Origin: Phialocephala subalpina
Lineage: Eukaryota; Ascomycota; Leotiomycetes; Helotiales; Mollisiaceae
Length of the DNA: 64,000 nucleotides
NCBI GenBank assembly: GCA_900073065.1
Contig: FJOG01000020.1
Span: forward strand, 1,021,770-1,085,769
Direction of reading: 5' to 3'
The notes beneath the pieces were generated by a model. The model saw only the letters and a list, made by a program, of their open reading frames with translations, searched no databases and had not been told where the DNA came from. The position numbers were made by a program, and so were the translations under genes. Each line of letters opens with the position of its first letter. Position 1 is the stretch's first letter. Positions 1 to 11,810 of the stretch are shown piece by piece.

Positions 1-1693
1 TGTACGGCTTCCAAACCGATAAACAATATCTCCAAGCTGTACATCACCAAACGGATCAGAACAAGTGATAGAGTCCAGATGGAATCTAGCTTCGAGTTCC
101 GGAACCACAAATCCTCTACCTCTACAAAGCTCATTACCATAGTACTCACTAAAGTGCAGGTCTCTGTAGACCTGATCATCTGGGTTTTTCTGATTTGCCA
201 TCATCAAAATCTTCTTAGGTGAAGATACTTCCTGCGCATCAATTTAGAGACAGAGCTTCTCTTTGATAATTGAAGCCAGAGATTAGACAAGTCCAGGCAT
301 CGCCCTCATTCTCCTTGTGAAGTTTGGCGGCTTCCAATTCTTGGTCAGCCGTTGTTGATGCTGCAGTAGGATTGTTGGTGTGCGTTTCTACAATCCAGTA
401 CCATTTAAGCAACTCAGTACCATTCTCATAGGCTGGCATTCCAGAACTGCTATGGTTTCTATCGTGGGAACGAAATGGACCTCGGTGTTCAGCAGTTCTG
501 GTAAATTCTCTAATGTTGGCAACTTTAGTTCGTCTTTTCCACCCAAGCTTGCAAAGATTGCTTCCACTTTCGTGGGGACTTTGTTTGATGAGTTATTCCA
601 ATGCACACAGCCTCCGTGAGCCGAAAAGTTATGCCGTAGCAAGATATTGAGAAGTTTCATGGAACTTATGTCGTAATTGACCTCCATGGACGTTCGGCAG
701 CAGCCTGGAACAACACCCAATAACCCATAGACCTTGTCGAAGAGATTCTCGCACAATGCTTCGCGATACAAGTAGGCAGAATCAAGCAAATTCAATCGTT
801 TGCTTACCGTATGCCGTTGCTCCAAACTTTGAAGAGAGCTGTTTTCCGGGTCTTCGAGATATTTGTAGAGAGATGTTCTCCATGCAGATTCAGGATGTAC
901 CACGGACCAACCTTCCCATTATTCAGCAGTGGCGTAAGGATACCTTCGGGGATCTGGATATGATCGCACTGTATTGTAATTCGAGTTGCCAAAACAAACT
1001 CTTAGATAATCCAAAGTCGTGTCCAGTAAGACCTCAGAAAGAGCCTAAAGAACGAGCGAATATACCTAGGGAATGCCGTATTCGTCTCTTGTCAAATAGA
1101 AGATCGTCAGTATGGCTGTAACACCATAGACTCGTAACTTCGCCATGTTCTTTGCATATCTCAGCGAATTGCTGCATATATTCCTTAGCTTGTTGCACAT
1201 TACACGTTCCCTTGCTATTAGGAAGAACCTGTTCAAACTGTCCCAGCCAAGCAACGACACACGTAGCCTGCGAATACACCTTCGCCATTTGCTTGACCTA
1301 CAAACATCGTTAACCTTCTCCCCGAAACATTTTCAACACATATACCCGATGATCTCTCTCCCCGACAGACCCCTGATCAATACACAGCGCGCCAACCCAC
1401 AAAACCCGCATTTCATTCTCCAGCCTCAAATGCCACAACGCCCACCAAAGATTCTCTCTAACACCAAATTTTCTCCCTTCTAACGAGATAAAAAATGACG
1501 CATTCGTCGCATCTCCCCATTCATAAGACAGAGCTTCATATTTGCAGCAGTTCTCGTCGTCGAGGTCCGCGGTGTGGAGGGTGCAGGTGATGGTATCAGG
1601 CTCGAGCTCGTCATCTTGACGAGGCTGGAGATGAAGAAGGCGGATTTAAGATTTTGAAGGGTCGGGTAAGGCGTAAATACTATTTTCTAACAT
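1..1693 (-). pseudogene. Broken HET-domain (heterokaryon incompatibility) gene, 3' end outside the window
   Basis: HET-domain proteins trigger programmed cell death when genetically different hyphae fuse. The reading begins at an ATG at 1693 (MLENSIYALPDPSKS). It shows the domain landmarks in order: IRLLHLQP, YEALSYEWGD, an LWVGALCIDQ block, ERDHR-VKQMAKVYSQA-VVAWLG, YWTRLWII-EFVLA, FDKVYGLLGV and a C-terminal CRGRGF...GDIVYRFG. A 48 bp intron at 1298-1345 still splices cleanly between ERDHR and VKQM. The gene is broken by TAA at 1646-1648, just before IRLL. It is broken again by TAA at 1002-1004, where the family normally has Q in WIxQE. The frame also changes between about 1060 and 1030, between about 940 and 900, near 400 and near 240. 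Both stops are one C-to-T change from CAA. Family assignment is firm. Pseudogene status is strong unless the assembly is faulty. Confidence 0.85.
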
Positions 1694-4239
1694 ACTAACC
1701 GTTTGGCATCATCTCGATTTGTTTCTGGAATTGAGGAGTTGAGATTTGGAAAGGTTGATGTTGGATTCTTGAAGCGTTCGGTGAGAGTGATTGGGCCGCA
1801 ACACCAATGCAAGCCATCTACCTCTCGGTGAGCGGCTGTTGCACAATGCATGCAGCGTCTATTGTATGCAGCTCAGACCCGAGTAGTCTTCGAGGGGTGT
1901 CATTAAATGACCATGTCAAAAGCGAGAGACCAGAGAAAAATTGTATGTTTGCTGTCAAAATTCTAGCTCGTTGTCAGTTCTGTTTGTCTTTTCACATCAA
2001 TCCTTGATCTTGAAGAACAAGAGTCCCGTTATGCCTCTGCCAACCCACTGGCATCAAGAATGCCAATCAATTGACGAAGTTCACCTCTTGTCTCTCATCT
2101 AGCAGCCATCGAATTCCTTCCTGCTATCTCCAAGTATCCTGCTGAACAAGGAATGATTTGTGGAGCTGTCCTATATAGTGTTAGCCCAAACCTCGTTTAT
2201 AGCAACACATACACGTCTTCCTCTCTCATTCAAGTTACTCAACTTCCACCTCTTTCGCTCCGTGTCCAAAATCCCGTACTCCGCCTCTTCCAGAGGGGTG
2301 GAAAAGGCACAACTTTTTCACCTGAGGAGACAAATCTAGAAAAGTCTATTAGGACGGACGTGCTCTCTTCGTACTCCAAGCTTCCTTTCCTGTGCACTTC
2401 TGTCTCCCAAGGAAAGATTTAAAGCAGCAAGCAATCAGATTCCAGAAGACCCCAAGAATATAAATACCTCGCCCCAGTCGCTATGAGTACGGTAACGACT
2501 CAACGATGGAGAGAAGCGCATCGCATTGTGACGGGCCATGTTTGAGGAGCAGCCCATCGTAACCTGCCTTTTGCCAATTTCTCAACACAAGCTTTCTAGG
2601 TCATGTAATAAAAGTGGCTTCAATATCCCTCGTTTTTGCTCCCTACCTACCCCCTCGAAATCCAGGCCCAAAATATGAAAAAAGTGAGTATTGCCGTCAT
2701 ATTGATGTTCGTTGTCAATGGATACTGCAAAGCTCAAAGCGACGGACAGAAGCAGTTCAGAGACATGGCTTGCAGCACAAAGCAAGGGACCGTGCGATGC
2801 CTGATGGTGGAGAACGGCAGGACGAGAGAACTGGGAGAAAGACTGCTTCGCCAAACTTGCAACTTGTGAATCGTTGAAGAAGCGGTCCACCGTATCGTGC
2901 AAGACGCTTTTATAGCACTACTAAGTTGGCGTGACAAGGCGGAGAAATTTTGCAGACACTAATTGGTCTTGCCGAGCAAGCTTCTAGTCAAAACAAAACA
3001 CCAGATTCAAAGGGGAACCCTCTTTTGGCCGAGTGTATAATCGTCCCTTGGAGCCCAAGAGACAGACGAATGGCACACTGCTTTGTACAAAGAGTTCAAC
3101 TTCATGTGAGCACGTACGGGAAAACTTTGCTACTTGGCCACTGCTTCTTTTCTCGTTTACGATGAGTGCGCAGCTATCGTCTGAGGATGTATTCCCTAGT
3201 CTCTAACACAGTATCTCAACTTCTTCCGTGTACAGTACAACTGCTGTCAAGTCTCAATTGTTGTCAATGCATGTAGCAGCGAATCGAAGGCACGAGCTTA
3301 GAAGAAATATCCCTCTTATCGACAGCTTTTGTCTCGTTAATTTGCTTTTAGGAAACAGTTGTGCATTCAGATCGGCGTCTGGGTCGACGTCTAGAAGGTT
3401 TTGAATACAGTGATCCTTATACAATTGAGTCTAGAGACCCGGCGGAAGATCTTTGAAGTAGACGTCGTCTGAGTATTCAGGTTGGAGAAGCTATTAAGGA
3501 CTCGCAAGACCCTTTTACATGAACAAAAGCAAAGATAGCGAGTCAGGGATCTCAACTCTATTACATCTATCCAGCTGTGTACACGCCAAAAGACGGAAAA
3601 AGTCAAATGGGGAAAAGGATATCTTCTCGTGGGGTATATAATCGTTCCATCGAGCATGAAAGCAACGGAACAAGAACAAATAATTCGCTGCTCCTCCCCA
3701 ATAGTGGGCGCGAGGGTGGGAGACTTTGCCGATCAGGCTTCTTGTCATTCAAGGGTAATGTGAAAGCGGGTTGGGAGTAGATGATGTTTGCTCGTCGACC
3801 ATCTTAAGTGTGTTCATTGGGGAGATGCTGCTGTCAAATGATGGACTGTTGTCATGAACATTTTGGCACTGTCATTTATAAGGGCAAGTGATTGCATCGG
3901 TAGGATGAAAAATAATTCGCTGAAAGTTTGCGAAAGCAGACGAAAAAAGAAACACTGGACTTTGCTTTGCCCACTCAGTTCTTGGCATTTTAAGATCTCA
4001 AAGGTTCACAAAGGATCTCCTGGTCTTGACTCTTGAATTGATAATTGAAGTCTAGAGAACCAGGTTCGCTGCTTCTACCCCTGGTTCCTGCCAGAAAGAC
4101 AATGTGCAGAGCACTGAGGTGCGAGGAGAGTACAAAGTTTAACGTCCAGAATCGCTACATTCAGCCCGAAAAGGAGAAGGCTCAACATCTAGCGGGACAT
4201 TCGCCCAGACATCGCAATTCTCAATGGCCAATGCAATCT
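1694..4239. other. Intergenic, no gene recognised
   Basis: About 2.5 kb between the broken HET gene and the SnoaL-like gene. Open frames on both strands are under 110 codons. They have no recognisable motif and no convincing exon joins. I see no tRNA-like boxes or clear repeats. Confidence 0.5.
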
Positions 4240-4777
4240 CTAAATTCCAACAAATCTCGAATACTCCGCCATCTTCAAAATACTCCCCTCCTCCCCACCC
4301 CCCTCCTTCCACCAAAATAAGCTACAACCCATACTCTCAAACTCATCCCCAACCTTGAGCGGTATGCCGGGAATCTCTTTCAAAAGCGTGCCTTTAGCTA
4401 TCCATTCCCAGGCTGTGAAGGATTTGGTTCCATTTAGAGAGACTGTGGTGAAGACCATGTCTTTGACGGCTGAGGAGGGGTTAGCGCTGGGTGTAGGAAG
4501 AGAGAGGAAGAAAAAGGATTACAGGAGAACACAGCTGTTGCGAGGTCGTGAAGGCCGGATTTGGAGATGTGAACAACGCCGATGCCGTGGTCTGAGTAGT
4601 CGATATCTTGGCTCATCCAGCTTAGGAGGGTTGAGACGTCAAGGGAGTTGTGTGCCTGTCTATAGCCCTCCTGATTGCCAAGTTCAATGTCAGTTTTCAG
4701 ACTGGCCATTGGAAGGAGTGGGCGAGGCAGCTTACCTGCCGCATCTCGATGAAGGTGCGTTCTTCCGTCGTTGCCAT
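4240..4777 (-). CDS. SnoaL-like / NTF2-fold small protein, three exons
   Basis: Rebuilt as exons 4777-4736, 4670-4523 and 4469-4240, with GT-AG introns of 65 and 53 bp. The joined frame gives 139 residues. The layout fits a small NTF2-fold (SnoaL-like) protein: an N-terminal helix (MATTEERTFIEMR, EGYRQAHN), then LLSWMSQDIDYSDHGIG, typical of the early strand and loop, a VKDMVFTTVSLNGTKSFTAWEW core strand, a KGTLLKEIPGIP hairpin with the glycine-proline turn common in SnoaL proteins, and a C-terminal SLFWWKEGG strand. No catalytic residues can be assigned with confidence, so the substrate is unknown. Members of the fold include polyketide cyclases, steroid isomerase-like enzymes and non-catalytic binding proteins. 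The introns split the frame, so no single long ORF marks the gene. It stands alone, with no biosynthetic neighbours. Confidence 0.7.
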
Positions 4778-7700
4778 TTTTTGCAGTTCGTCTTGACTGT
4801 CGAAGACTCGAAGAAATGAAAATCAAGTGATTGAACATAAACGTATAAATCAAAGAATGAAGTGCCAAGCGCAAGACTTTATAGTGATACCATGATCGCG
4901 AAGTGAATTGAGAAAGATGACGGTGATATGAGGTGAACACGCACTGACGTGAGCTCCTATCTACCACAGTCCGTAGCCATAGCAAGGAACGCGAACGCGA
5001 ATCAAAACAAGAATGACATTGTATTCCAGCAATAGACCCAGTTAAATAGGAGAAGCAAGCCTGACGACCGAAACGAGTAAGTGGGGGAGAAGAGTAGGGA
5101 TGAGCCAGAAATGATGGCGAAGAATGAATGAACACTTGGGGTCTGAGACTGAGGATTGATACATTCCATGATGGATTGAAAAGATATTATTAGAGCATGT
5201 CGGGTTTGAAGTAGCATCGGAAGCATTGTTTTTGGAGACATATAATGCAGGTAAGAAAAGATGAATTGCAAAGAGAAGGGTTGGACTTAATTTGAGGTAT
5301 TGGTGATGATTGGCCCAGTGCAGTGCTTCGTGAACATCTGTTAATCCATCTGTACCGTTTTCTGACATTAGAGGTGGAAGAGATGTCGATGTTAGCAAGA
5401 AAGAACAGCGATATCAATCTCGATTCAAGAACTGACCTAGAGAAAAGATGGGTGCCGATTTCGAGCGTCGGCTTCGCTTGGATATGTGGACCTAAATACC
5501 AATGAGCATTTCGATGGGTCGACTTACGAAGGTGTTCGGTGTCATCTCTGTTCTCATGTTTCGTTCTGAGTAGCGTGTGAGGGAAATGCTTTGAGATCGT
5601 GTTAGTCTTGAAAGAAAATGAGAGGCCCAGAGGAAGCTCAGTCCAGGTCAACGCGGGAGTGAAAACGAGAAAATGCCCTAGTCAAGTCGATAGAATGTTT
5701 GGCCCCAATTGGATGAAGGTTTTTCCAGACTGGACTGTAATGGATATCTGCAGTCCACGTAAGCCAGGGCCGATAAAGTCAACAGGTAGGAAGGCCAGTG
5801 ATGAGAGACTCCGGACGTCCAAATGGAAATGTTGGCTGGGGCCGAAGTGAAGAATATCAAAAGTCTAGATGATGCCGCTACCTCTGGTGCGATGCCTATC
5901 CTAGAGAAGGTGAATTAAAAAATTATATTCCTGAGTTCTCGATTAGCCAAACGCTCCTGGGGACTCACAGCGTGTTGATGGTGTCGATAGAGGGCACGGA
6001 GGAACCAAGTGATTCAAGGAGTATCCAAGAAAGCGGCTCAAGATTGTGGCTACGTTTTCAGAAATGGGGTTACAAAATTAGTAGGGATGTGATCATATTC
6101 GAAGAAAATATATATCCAGCGGGCACAGGGGATCTGGCAAGAATTTAGCATCCTCGTTGTAGGACTCACGGTTTCGAAGATCCTTGGGAAAATGGGTGGT
6201 ATTCGAAATGGTCCATCAGTCGTAAAGCCGATGCCTACGAATGGTGGTCAGAAAGGAAGTCCAGTTGGATGGTCGGTGACAACAATTCCAAGTTCCAGAA
6301 TTAGAGAAGGCCAAAGAAGATGTGGATGCCAAGGAACTGAAGTAGGTGACATGTTTGTCCAAAGTAGACATGCATCCCTGGCAAAGATATCGTGCTCGTC
6401 TCTTGGAGGAGGTTGCTTTGCCGGAGTTCGGTACCAGATCCAAGCAAGAAATCCATGTGATACTGAAGTCATCTCCAGTCCGGTTTTGTAGTTGTGTCTA
6501 CCATGTGGGTGAATCCAAAGAGGCTTTATCGAAGCCCTCGTATCTAGACTTAGGTTCCATGGTCTAGAAATCTGTGTATGGCCATCCGAAGGACCCGGGT
6601 CATGGGGATCATTAGGAACATTGAAGAATAGTTGTGAAGAATCATCTTGAAATAGGATGGCCAGGAGTCCAAGTCCGAGGCATGGCCCTCTCTCATGAGT
6701 CCTTGAGAGTTGCTAGCAGATGGAGAGGCGGTTTTAAGGTCCAAATATTCCAGAAGCTCCAGATGTCCTCGAGTGGTCGGGCTTCCGGAGTTTGTTCTTC
6801 CGGGGTATGAATGTGCATGAGGCCTGAGACTGCTTGCTGGAATTTACCGAGGTCGGTTAAATGAACGATTGAGGTTCTAATGCGGTGTAACTGAGAAATT
6901 TTGGTCGCTTGAAGAGTTTTGGTAGTGAATGCGTGCCCTATCGCGTCGAGGTCGGTAGTGATTCTGTGTATCTGGATGTCTCTGGACCTCTCTGTGCCGC
7001 GTCAGTGAAGTGCCCAAATCTCGAGGGAATGGAGTAGTGATCATCGGCATATTGTTCGCGTGATCTCAGGATGTTTTATCTGTCTCTTGATGCTGCTTGC
7101 TCGACTGAAGAGGTTCTTGAAAGCTGCTTGATACAAAAACCTCCTCTGCTTCCCCATCCCCAATATATACGACCATGCAGGAATGACGTCGCCTTTACCT
7201 CCGCCCACACGGCCGAGAGGGCTCTTCGGCGATGAGGCTCAAGTAGTAGCGACGTGCGAGTACATCGGCTACTTTCGACTTCAGCCTCGATCAGCTGTGG
7301 CTGAACAGATACATGATACAGCCAAGACTCGAGTCGAGATCTGGAAATCACGAGAGGATCTATTCCTTAGTGATACTGCAAGGCTGAGGTTTCGTCATCA
7401 GGATGAAGGGTTCCAGAAATAGAATTGGGGATGAGGATGTGAGGATTCACGTGATGAGGGTACTTCGGAGGGTCTAAAAAAAGGGGCCGAACTCGAGGAT
7501 TGTTGCGGCCGCAGAAGAATAAAGGAATATTGACCAGTAGATGAAGGGTATGATGTTTATGAGGAAATGACAGAGGGATCAACTTGAGCGTGCTGCATTT
7601 AGTGCATAGCTGATTGGCAATATAAGAGAAGCAATTCCCAGCCACTCGGCCTGCTGGAACTTCCCAAGAGCAGGCCAAGGTGCAAGCATGAAGCCATATA

Positions 7701-9147
7701 GGGACAATAATAAGGGACCGACAAAACAAAAGATACGAGCATGCTTGAAGAGGTGAAAATACAGTACTCGTATAGCAAAATTTGTGAACAATAGGGGAGG
7801 TACGCGTACGAATACGGTTGTCGAAACCGAGCAGTAACTCCTGTCGTGTCACTGGTCAGCAGAAACCCTATTGGAGACAGCTTCCCTGAAACACTGCAGG
7901 TACACTTTCCTGCCGCCTTCACACACATTCGTCTGTGAGCCTCACAAGCCGATTTGTGATGAGAAGTGGCAAAATATCAACCTCGGTTTTCTTTCAACCC
8001 CAGACCTTTCCAAAAAATGCTGGATCTGCAAAATGTGGAGAAGTTTGGGTGGCGATGGTTGTGGCGGAAGCGACTGGCGCATGGAAGGGTTGGAACATTC
8101 CAAGGGCTGGAACCGAGCTCCCAACACTTTTGGGGAGCTAAGCCAATAAGGGCAAGGAAGGAGCTATTCGTAGAATTTGATTGGAGGCTATTTTCCATGT
8201 GGCCAGACGTGGCCAGATGTGGCAAGGCGGCGGACCTGCATGATGTTTTTGACATTGCGCCAAACAATGACGAGGCACGAATTGAACCAGCGAAAACGAG
8301 GTTATGAAAACAAGAAAATCCACGGAAATAGACAACAGGACGGACGGATAGCATAGCATATAGAATATCCCAAAAGACGAGAAAACATGAACAAGTTGGG
8401 TGTACTGTACGAAAGTGCTTTTCTAAGGAAAGAAACAGGATGCACGCAAACATGGCATTCGGCTAGGTGGACCCTGAAACCCATTAGTGAAAACGTCTGG
8501 GAACTTTATTTTCCCGTTGAACATCGGACGAACAGACTTCATCGCGCCCACGATACTTTGACAAGAACCTGAACAATTGTAAGTAATACTCTGATCTCTG
8601 GCATTTGAAAATCCACACAAGATCCATAGAAGATCCGGGCTGATGGATGGTGCATTTGAAGTGCTCTTTCCTGGTTTTATTGACGCGCCTTCCTTTTGGT
8701 GGTCTAATTGGTCCAAGCTTGCAACCACCTTTTGTTGGGAAAATCAGGGTCTTATCTCGACAGGCGCTGGGGAATGCAGCATCCATCATCCTCGGAACGC
8801 TGCACATTCCCTCGTGATAATTGCAGAAATAATCATTCGATCGGGACGCGCTGGATCAGCAACCAATCCTTCCGTCCATTCGAGCCCCATCAATTGGGAG
8901 AAGTCGGAGCGTGTCTTCTCGACCATCCTCGATATCGCTGGCCCCAACGCTAGCTCCCCCACCGATCTCAACAACCCTAGCCTCAATCCTGGCTGGCCCC
9001 TCCTCACTCACTCGCAAAAAACGTTGCCGGCCACTACCAGGGCTTAGTGCATTTGAAACACTTGGAGCTTTATAACTCTCTTCGCTCCCGACCACAATCT
9101 TCCTTTCTTTCTTTACGACATTCCTTCACCTCTGCCATCACATCGCC
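4778..9147. other. Gene-poor region upstream of the desaturase
   Basis: About 4.4 kb with no recognisable intact gene. Short frames exist on both strands but none shows a known domain. The last 130 bases or so, pyrimidine-rich (around 9060-9147), are probably the leader of the desaturase gene. A possible decayed coding stretch at 6693-7001 is listed separately. Confidence 0.45.
6693..7001 (-). other. Open stretch without ATG, possible decayed exon
   Basis: A 102-codon open frame runs on the minus strand between TGA codons at 7002-7004 and 6693-6695. It contains protein-like, non-repetitive sequence such as ITTDLDAIGHAFTTKTL and VHLTDLGKFQQAVSGLMH. Near 6760 coding-like sequence appears to continue in another frame (GHLELLEYLDLKTASPS, then LDSWPSYFKMILHNY) down to about 6550. 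This looks like an exon or gene remnant with a frameshift. I do not recognise the family, and chance openness is possible. Confidence 0.2.
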
Positions 9148-10611
9148 ATGGCCTCTCAAGCAGCGCAAGCTCCCACCTCGATGGCGAAGCCATCAGAGCC
9201 CAACCGCAACAAGAAGTACGACCCCAAGAAGCCACACATCACCGAGGAGCCCATTACGAAATCGAACTGGTTCAAGCACGTAAACTGGTTGAACGTCACC
9301 CTCATTGTCGGCCTGCCAATTTACGGTCTCGTGGCCGCATACTGGACTCCTCTGCAAGCGAAGACAGCTGTCTGGGCTATTGCGTATTATTTCATGACTG
9401 GTCTTGGAATCACAGCCGGTACGTTGCACATCCCTACAACGCGTTCTGTATCACACACTGACGTTCTACTTCTAGGTTACCACAGACTTTGGGCACACAC
9501 ATCATATTCCGCGAGACTACCCCTGAAGATCTTCCTCGCAGCTGTTGGCGGTGGTGCCGTTGAAGGTTCAATCCGATGGTGGTCAAGAGACCACAGAGCC
9601 CACCACAGATATACCGATACCGACAAGGACCCATACTCCGTCCGCAAGGGTCTCCTCTACTCTCACATCGGATGGATGATCATGAAGCAGAATCCCAAGC
9701 GTATCGGACGTACCGACATCTCCGACTTGAACGATGACCCAGTCGTTGTCTGGCAACACCGCAACTACATCAAGACCGTCATTTTCATGGGTATGATCTT
9801 CCCTTGCCTTGTGACCGGTCTTGGATGGGGAGACTGGATGGGTGGATTTATCTACGCTGGTATCCTCCGTATCTTCTTTGTTCAACAAGCCACCTTCTGC
9901 GTCAACTCTTTGGCCCACTGGCTCGGTGACCAGCCATTCGACGACCGCAACTCTCCTCGTGATCACGTCGTCACTGCTCTCGTCACTCTAGGCGAGGGTT
10001 ACCACAACTTCCACCACGAGTTCCCCTCCGACTACCGCAATGCTATCGAATGGCATCAATATGACCCTACCAAGTGGTCTATCTGGATCTGGAAGCAACT
10101 CGGCCTCGCCTATGACTTAAAGCAATTCAAGCAAAACGAAATCGAGAAGGGCCGTCTCCAACAATTGCAAAAGAAGCTCGACCAGAAGAGACAAACTCTT
10201 GACTGGGGTATTCCTCTCGAGCAACTTCCAATCATCGACTGGGACGAGTACCAAACCGAAGCCAAGAACGGTCGTGCCCTTGTTGCTGTCGCTGGTGTTG
10301 TCCACGATATCACCGACTTCATCAAGGACCACCCGGGTGGAAAGGCCTTGATTACCTCCGGTATTGGCAAGGATGCTACCGCCATCTTCAACGGTGGTGT
10401 CTACAACCATTCCAACGCCGCACACAATTTGCTTTCTACAATGCGTGTTGGTGTCATCCGAGGCGGTTGCGAAGTCGAGATCTGGAAGCGGGCACAACGG
10501 GAAAACAAGGACATTTCCTTCGTTTCCGACTCAGCTGGCAAGAAGATCATTCGTGCTGGTAGCCAGGTTACACGCATAGCAGAGCCCGTTGCATCGGCCG
10601 ATGCTGCGTAA
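9148..10611 (+). CDS. ole1: Delta-9 acyl-CoA (stearoyl-CoA) desaturase with C-terminal cytochrome b5
   Basis: This ER membrane enzyme inserts the 9,10 double bond into stearoyl- and palmitoyl-CoA, taking electrons from its own cytochrome b5 domain. Exons are 9148-9418 and 9476-10611, giving 468 residues. The intron is placed by family conservation: GLGITAG must run directly into YHRLWAH. The three di-iron histidine boxes are visible: HRLWAH (about residue 92), HRAHHR (about 129) and HNFHHE (about 267). Hydrophobic segments lie around residues 45-90 and 205-250. The b5 haem motif HPGG is near residue 375. Start choice: the ATG at 9148 has a good purine context (GCC before ATGG) and follows a pyrimidine-rich leader. 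The 57 bp intron has no stop and is a multiple of three, so an automatic ORF reads through it. It is an essential lipid gene in yeast. Confidence 0.97.
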   Translation: MASQAAQAPTSMAKPSEPNRNKKYDPKKPHITEEPITKSNWFKHVNWLNVTLIVGLPIYGLVAAYWTPLQAKTAVWAIAYYFMTGLGITAGTLHIPTTRSVSHTDVLLLGYHRLWAHTSYSARLPLKIFLAAVGGGAVEGSIRWWSRDHRAHHRYTDTDKDPYSVRKGLLYSHIGWMIMKQNPKRIGRTDISDLNDDPVVVWQHRNYIKTVIFMGMIFPCLVTGLGWGDWMGGFIYAGILRIFFVQQATFCVNSLAHWLGDQPFDDRNSPRDHVVTALVTLGEGYHNFHHEFPSDYRNAIEWHQYDPTKWSIWIWKQLGLAYDLKQFKQNEIEKGRLQQLQKKLDQKRQTLDWGIPLEQLPIIDWDEYQTEAKNGRALVAVAGVVHDITDFIKDHPGGKALITSGIGKDATAIFNGGVYNHSNAAHNLLSTMRVGVIRGGCEVEIWKRAQRENKDISFVSDSAGKKIIRAGSQVTRIAEPVASADAA

Positions 10612-11810
10612 GCTTGCTATGAATTTTTAATGAGGGACGTCTTTTAGCAGAGAGAAAAAATTGCATTTGTTTGTTACTAAGCGTGGGATTTGAACTAGAC
10701 GTGGCGTTTTGGCGGGTCACTTCTACTTTTACCTCTCGATTGAGCGAGAGCATAGCACATTCATGCACTCATTGTATCTCATGGTTGTAACACATTTGGG
10801 ATTGGGGTAAGACGGAAAGATGCGAGAGCCTACGGGCCTTGATTAGGTATACATTGAAATACAATATACCATTGACCATAATGCATCTCACCATTTGTTG
10901 CAAGTGACTTGTGTAACCGCTGTGAGCCCAGAAATACAATCATGCGAGCCTAAAGGGAGAGCTTCCAAACTCCTCTTAAGCCCAGGAACTTTAAAGCCCG
11001 GGACAGGGAACGGCACAGTCCGCTGCCACCAGTGCGCCATTTCGTCCATTTCTCCTTGGGCTAGTCATCATGTAAAATCACACGCGCCTCGCGTCGTCCC
11101 CAACGAAACTCTCTACGCGTCATGCATCGATCAGATGTCAAAGTAACAACTTGTTGAGTACAACTGCCTACCGACATCGATATTGTTGAATTGGATGCAA
11201 TAATACCGCAATGCAATGCGAGATAAGAAATGGACCGTCTACTTCCAATGCAGACTTGTTGCAGAGGAACATGTGAAAGTTAAATCGGTGATTGGTGTGC
11301 GGATAAGCGGGATGAAAGGAGAGAAAGCGGGAAAGGGGGCAAAGAGGAGTGATGATATGTTATGATAGTGGCATGTGAAAATGATACGACATGGCATGGA
11401 CTTTGGATTGAAATTCTGTTTATAGGGATGATGGCGATGCAGAAGAGGGACCAGGAGATGCGTGATAGGGCTGAAGAGGCGTTGCTAGGTTTGAGAGTTT
11501 TTGGCGATAGAGGAATGATAAGGATTTGAAGCTGGGTTGAGGTGATTTAAGGGGAGAACATGTGAAGTGATGTACGGAAAAGGACAATCGACGATGGCGT
11601 TCTCGAAACTGTAACAAGGTTGTCCGCCTCCGTCACTAAGGTTAAATGATTCTTCGCAATCTAGACTATTTCTAGCGTCTCTATCCTTCCCTTCTAGAAA
11701 GTCTACCCGATTCTAAATTCCAGAATTCTCTTCGGCACACCCTTTTGCCCCTTCCTCATCCATTCCAATCATAGTTTAGGAACCTCGGGATCAATACTCA
11801 CTACCTCACA
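10612..11810. other. Intergenic between the convergent desaturase and thioesterase genes
   Basis: This holds the 3' ends of two convergent genes. No coding potential is recognised: the longest frames are under 90 codons and featureless. Confidence 0.5.

Noticed and set aside
4434..5135. 233-codon minus-strand frame
   Set aside because: It reads through intron 1 of the SnoaL-like gene and then only partly follows its true exon. Upstream text is featureless Ser/Leu/Phe-rich sequence.
1..9147. Transposon relics in the gene-poor left arm
   Set aside because: I saw no reverse transcriptase, integrase or transposase motifs, and no terminal repeats by eye.
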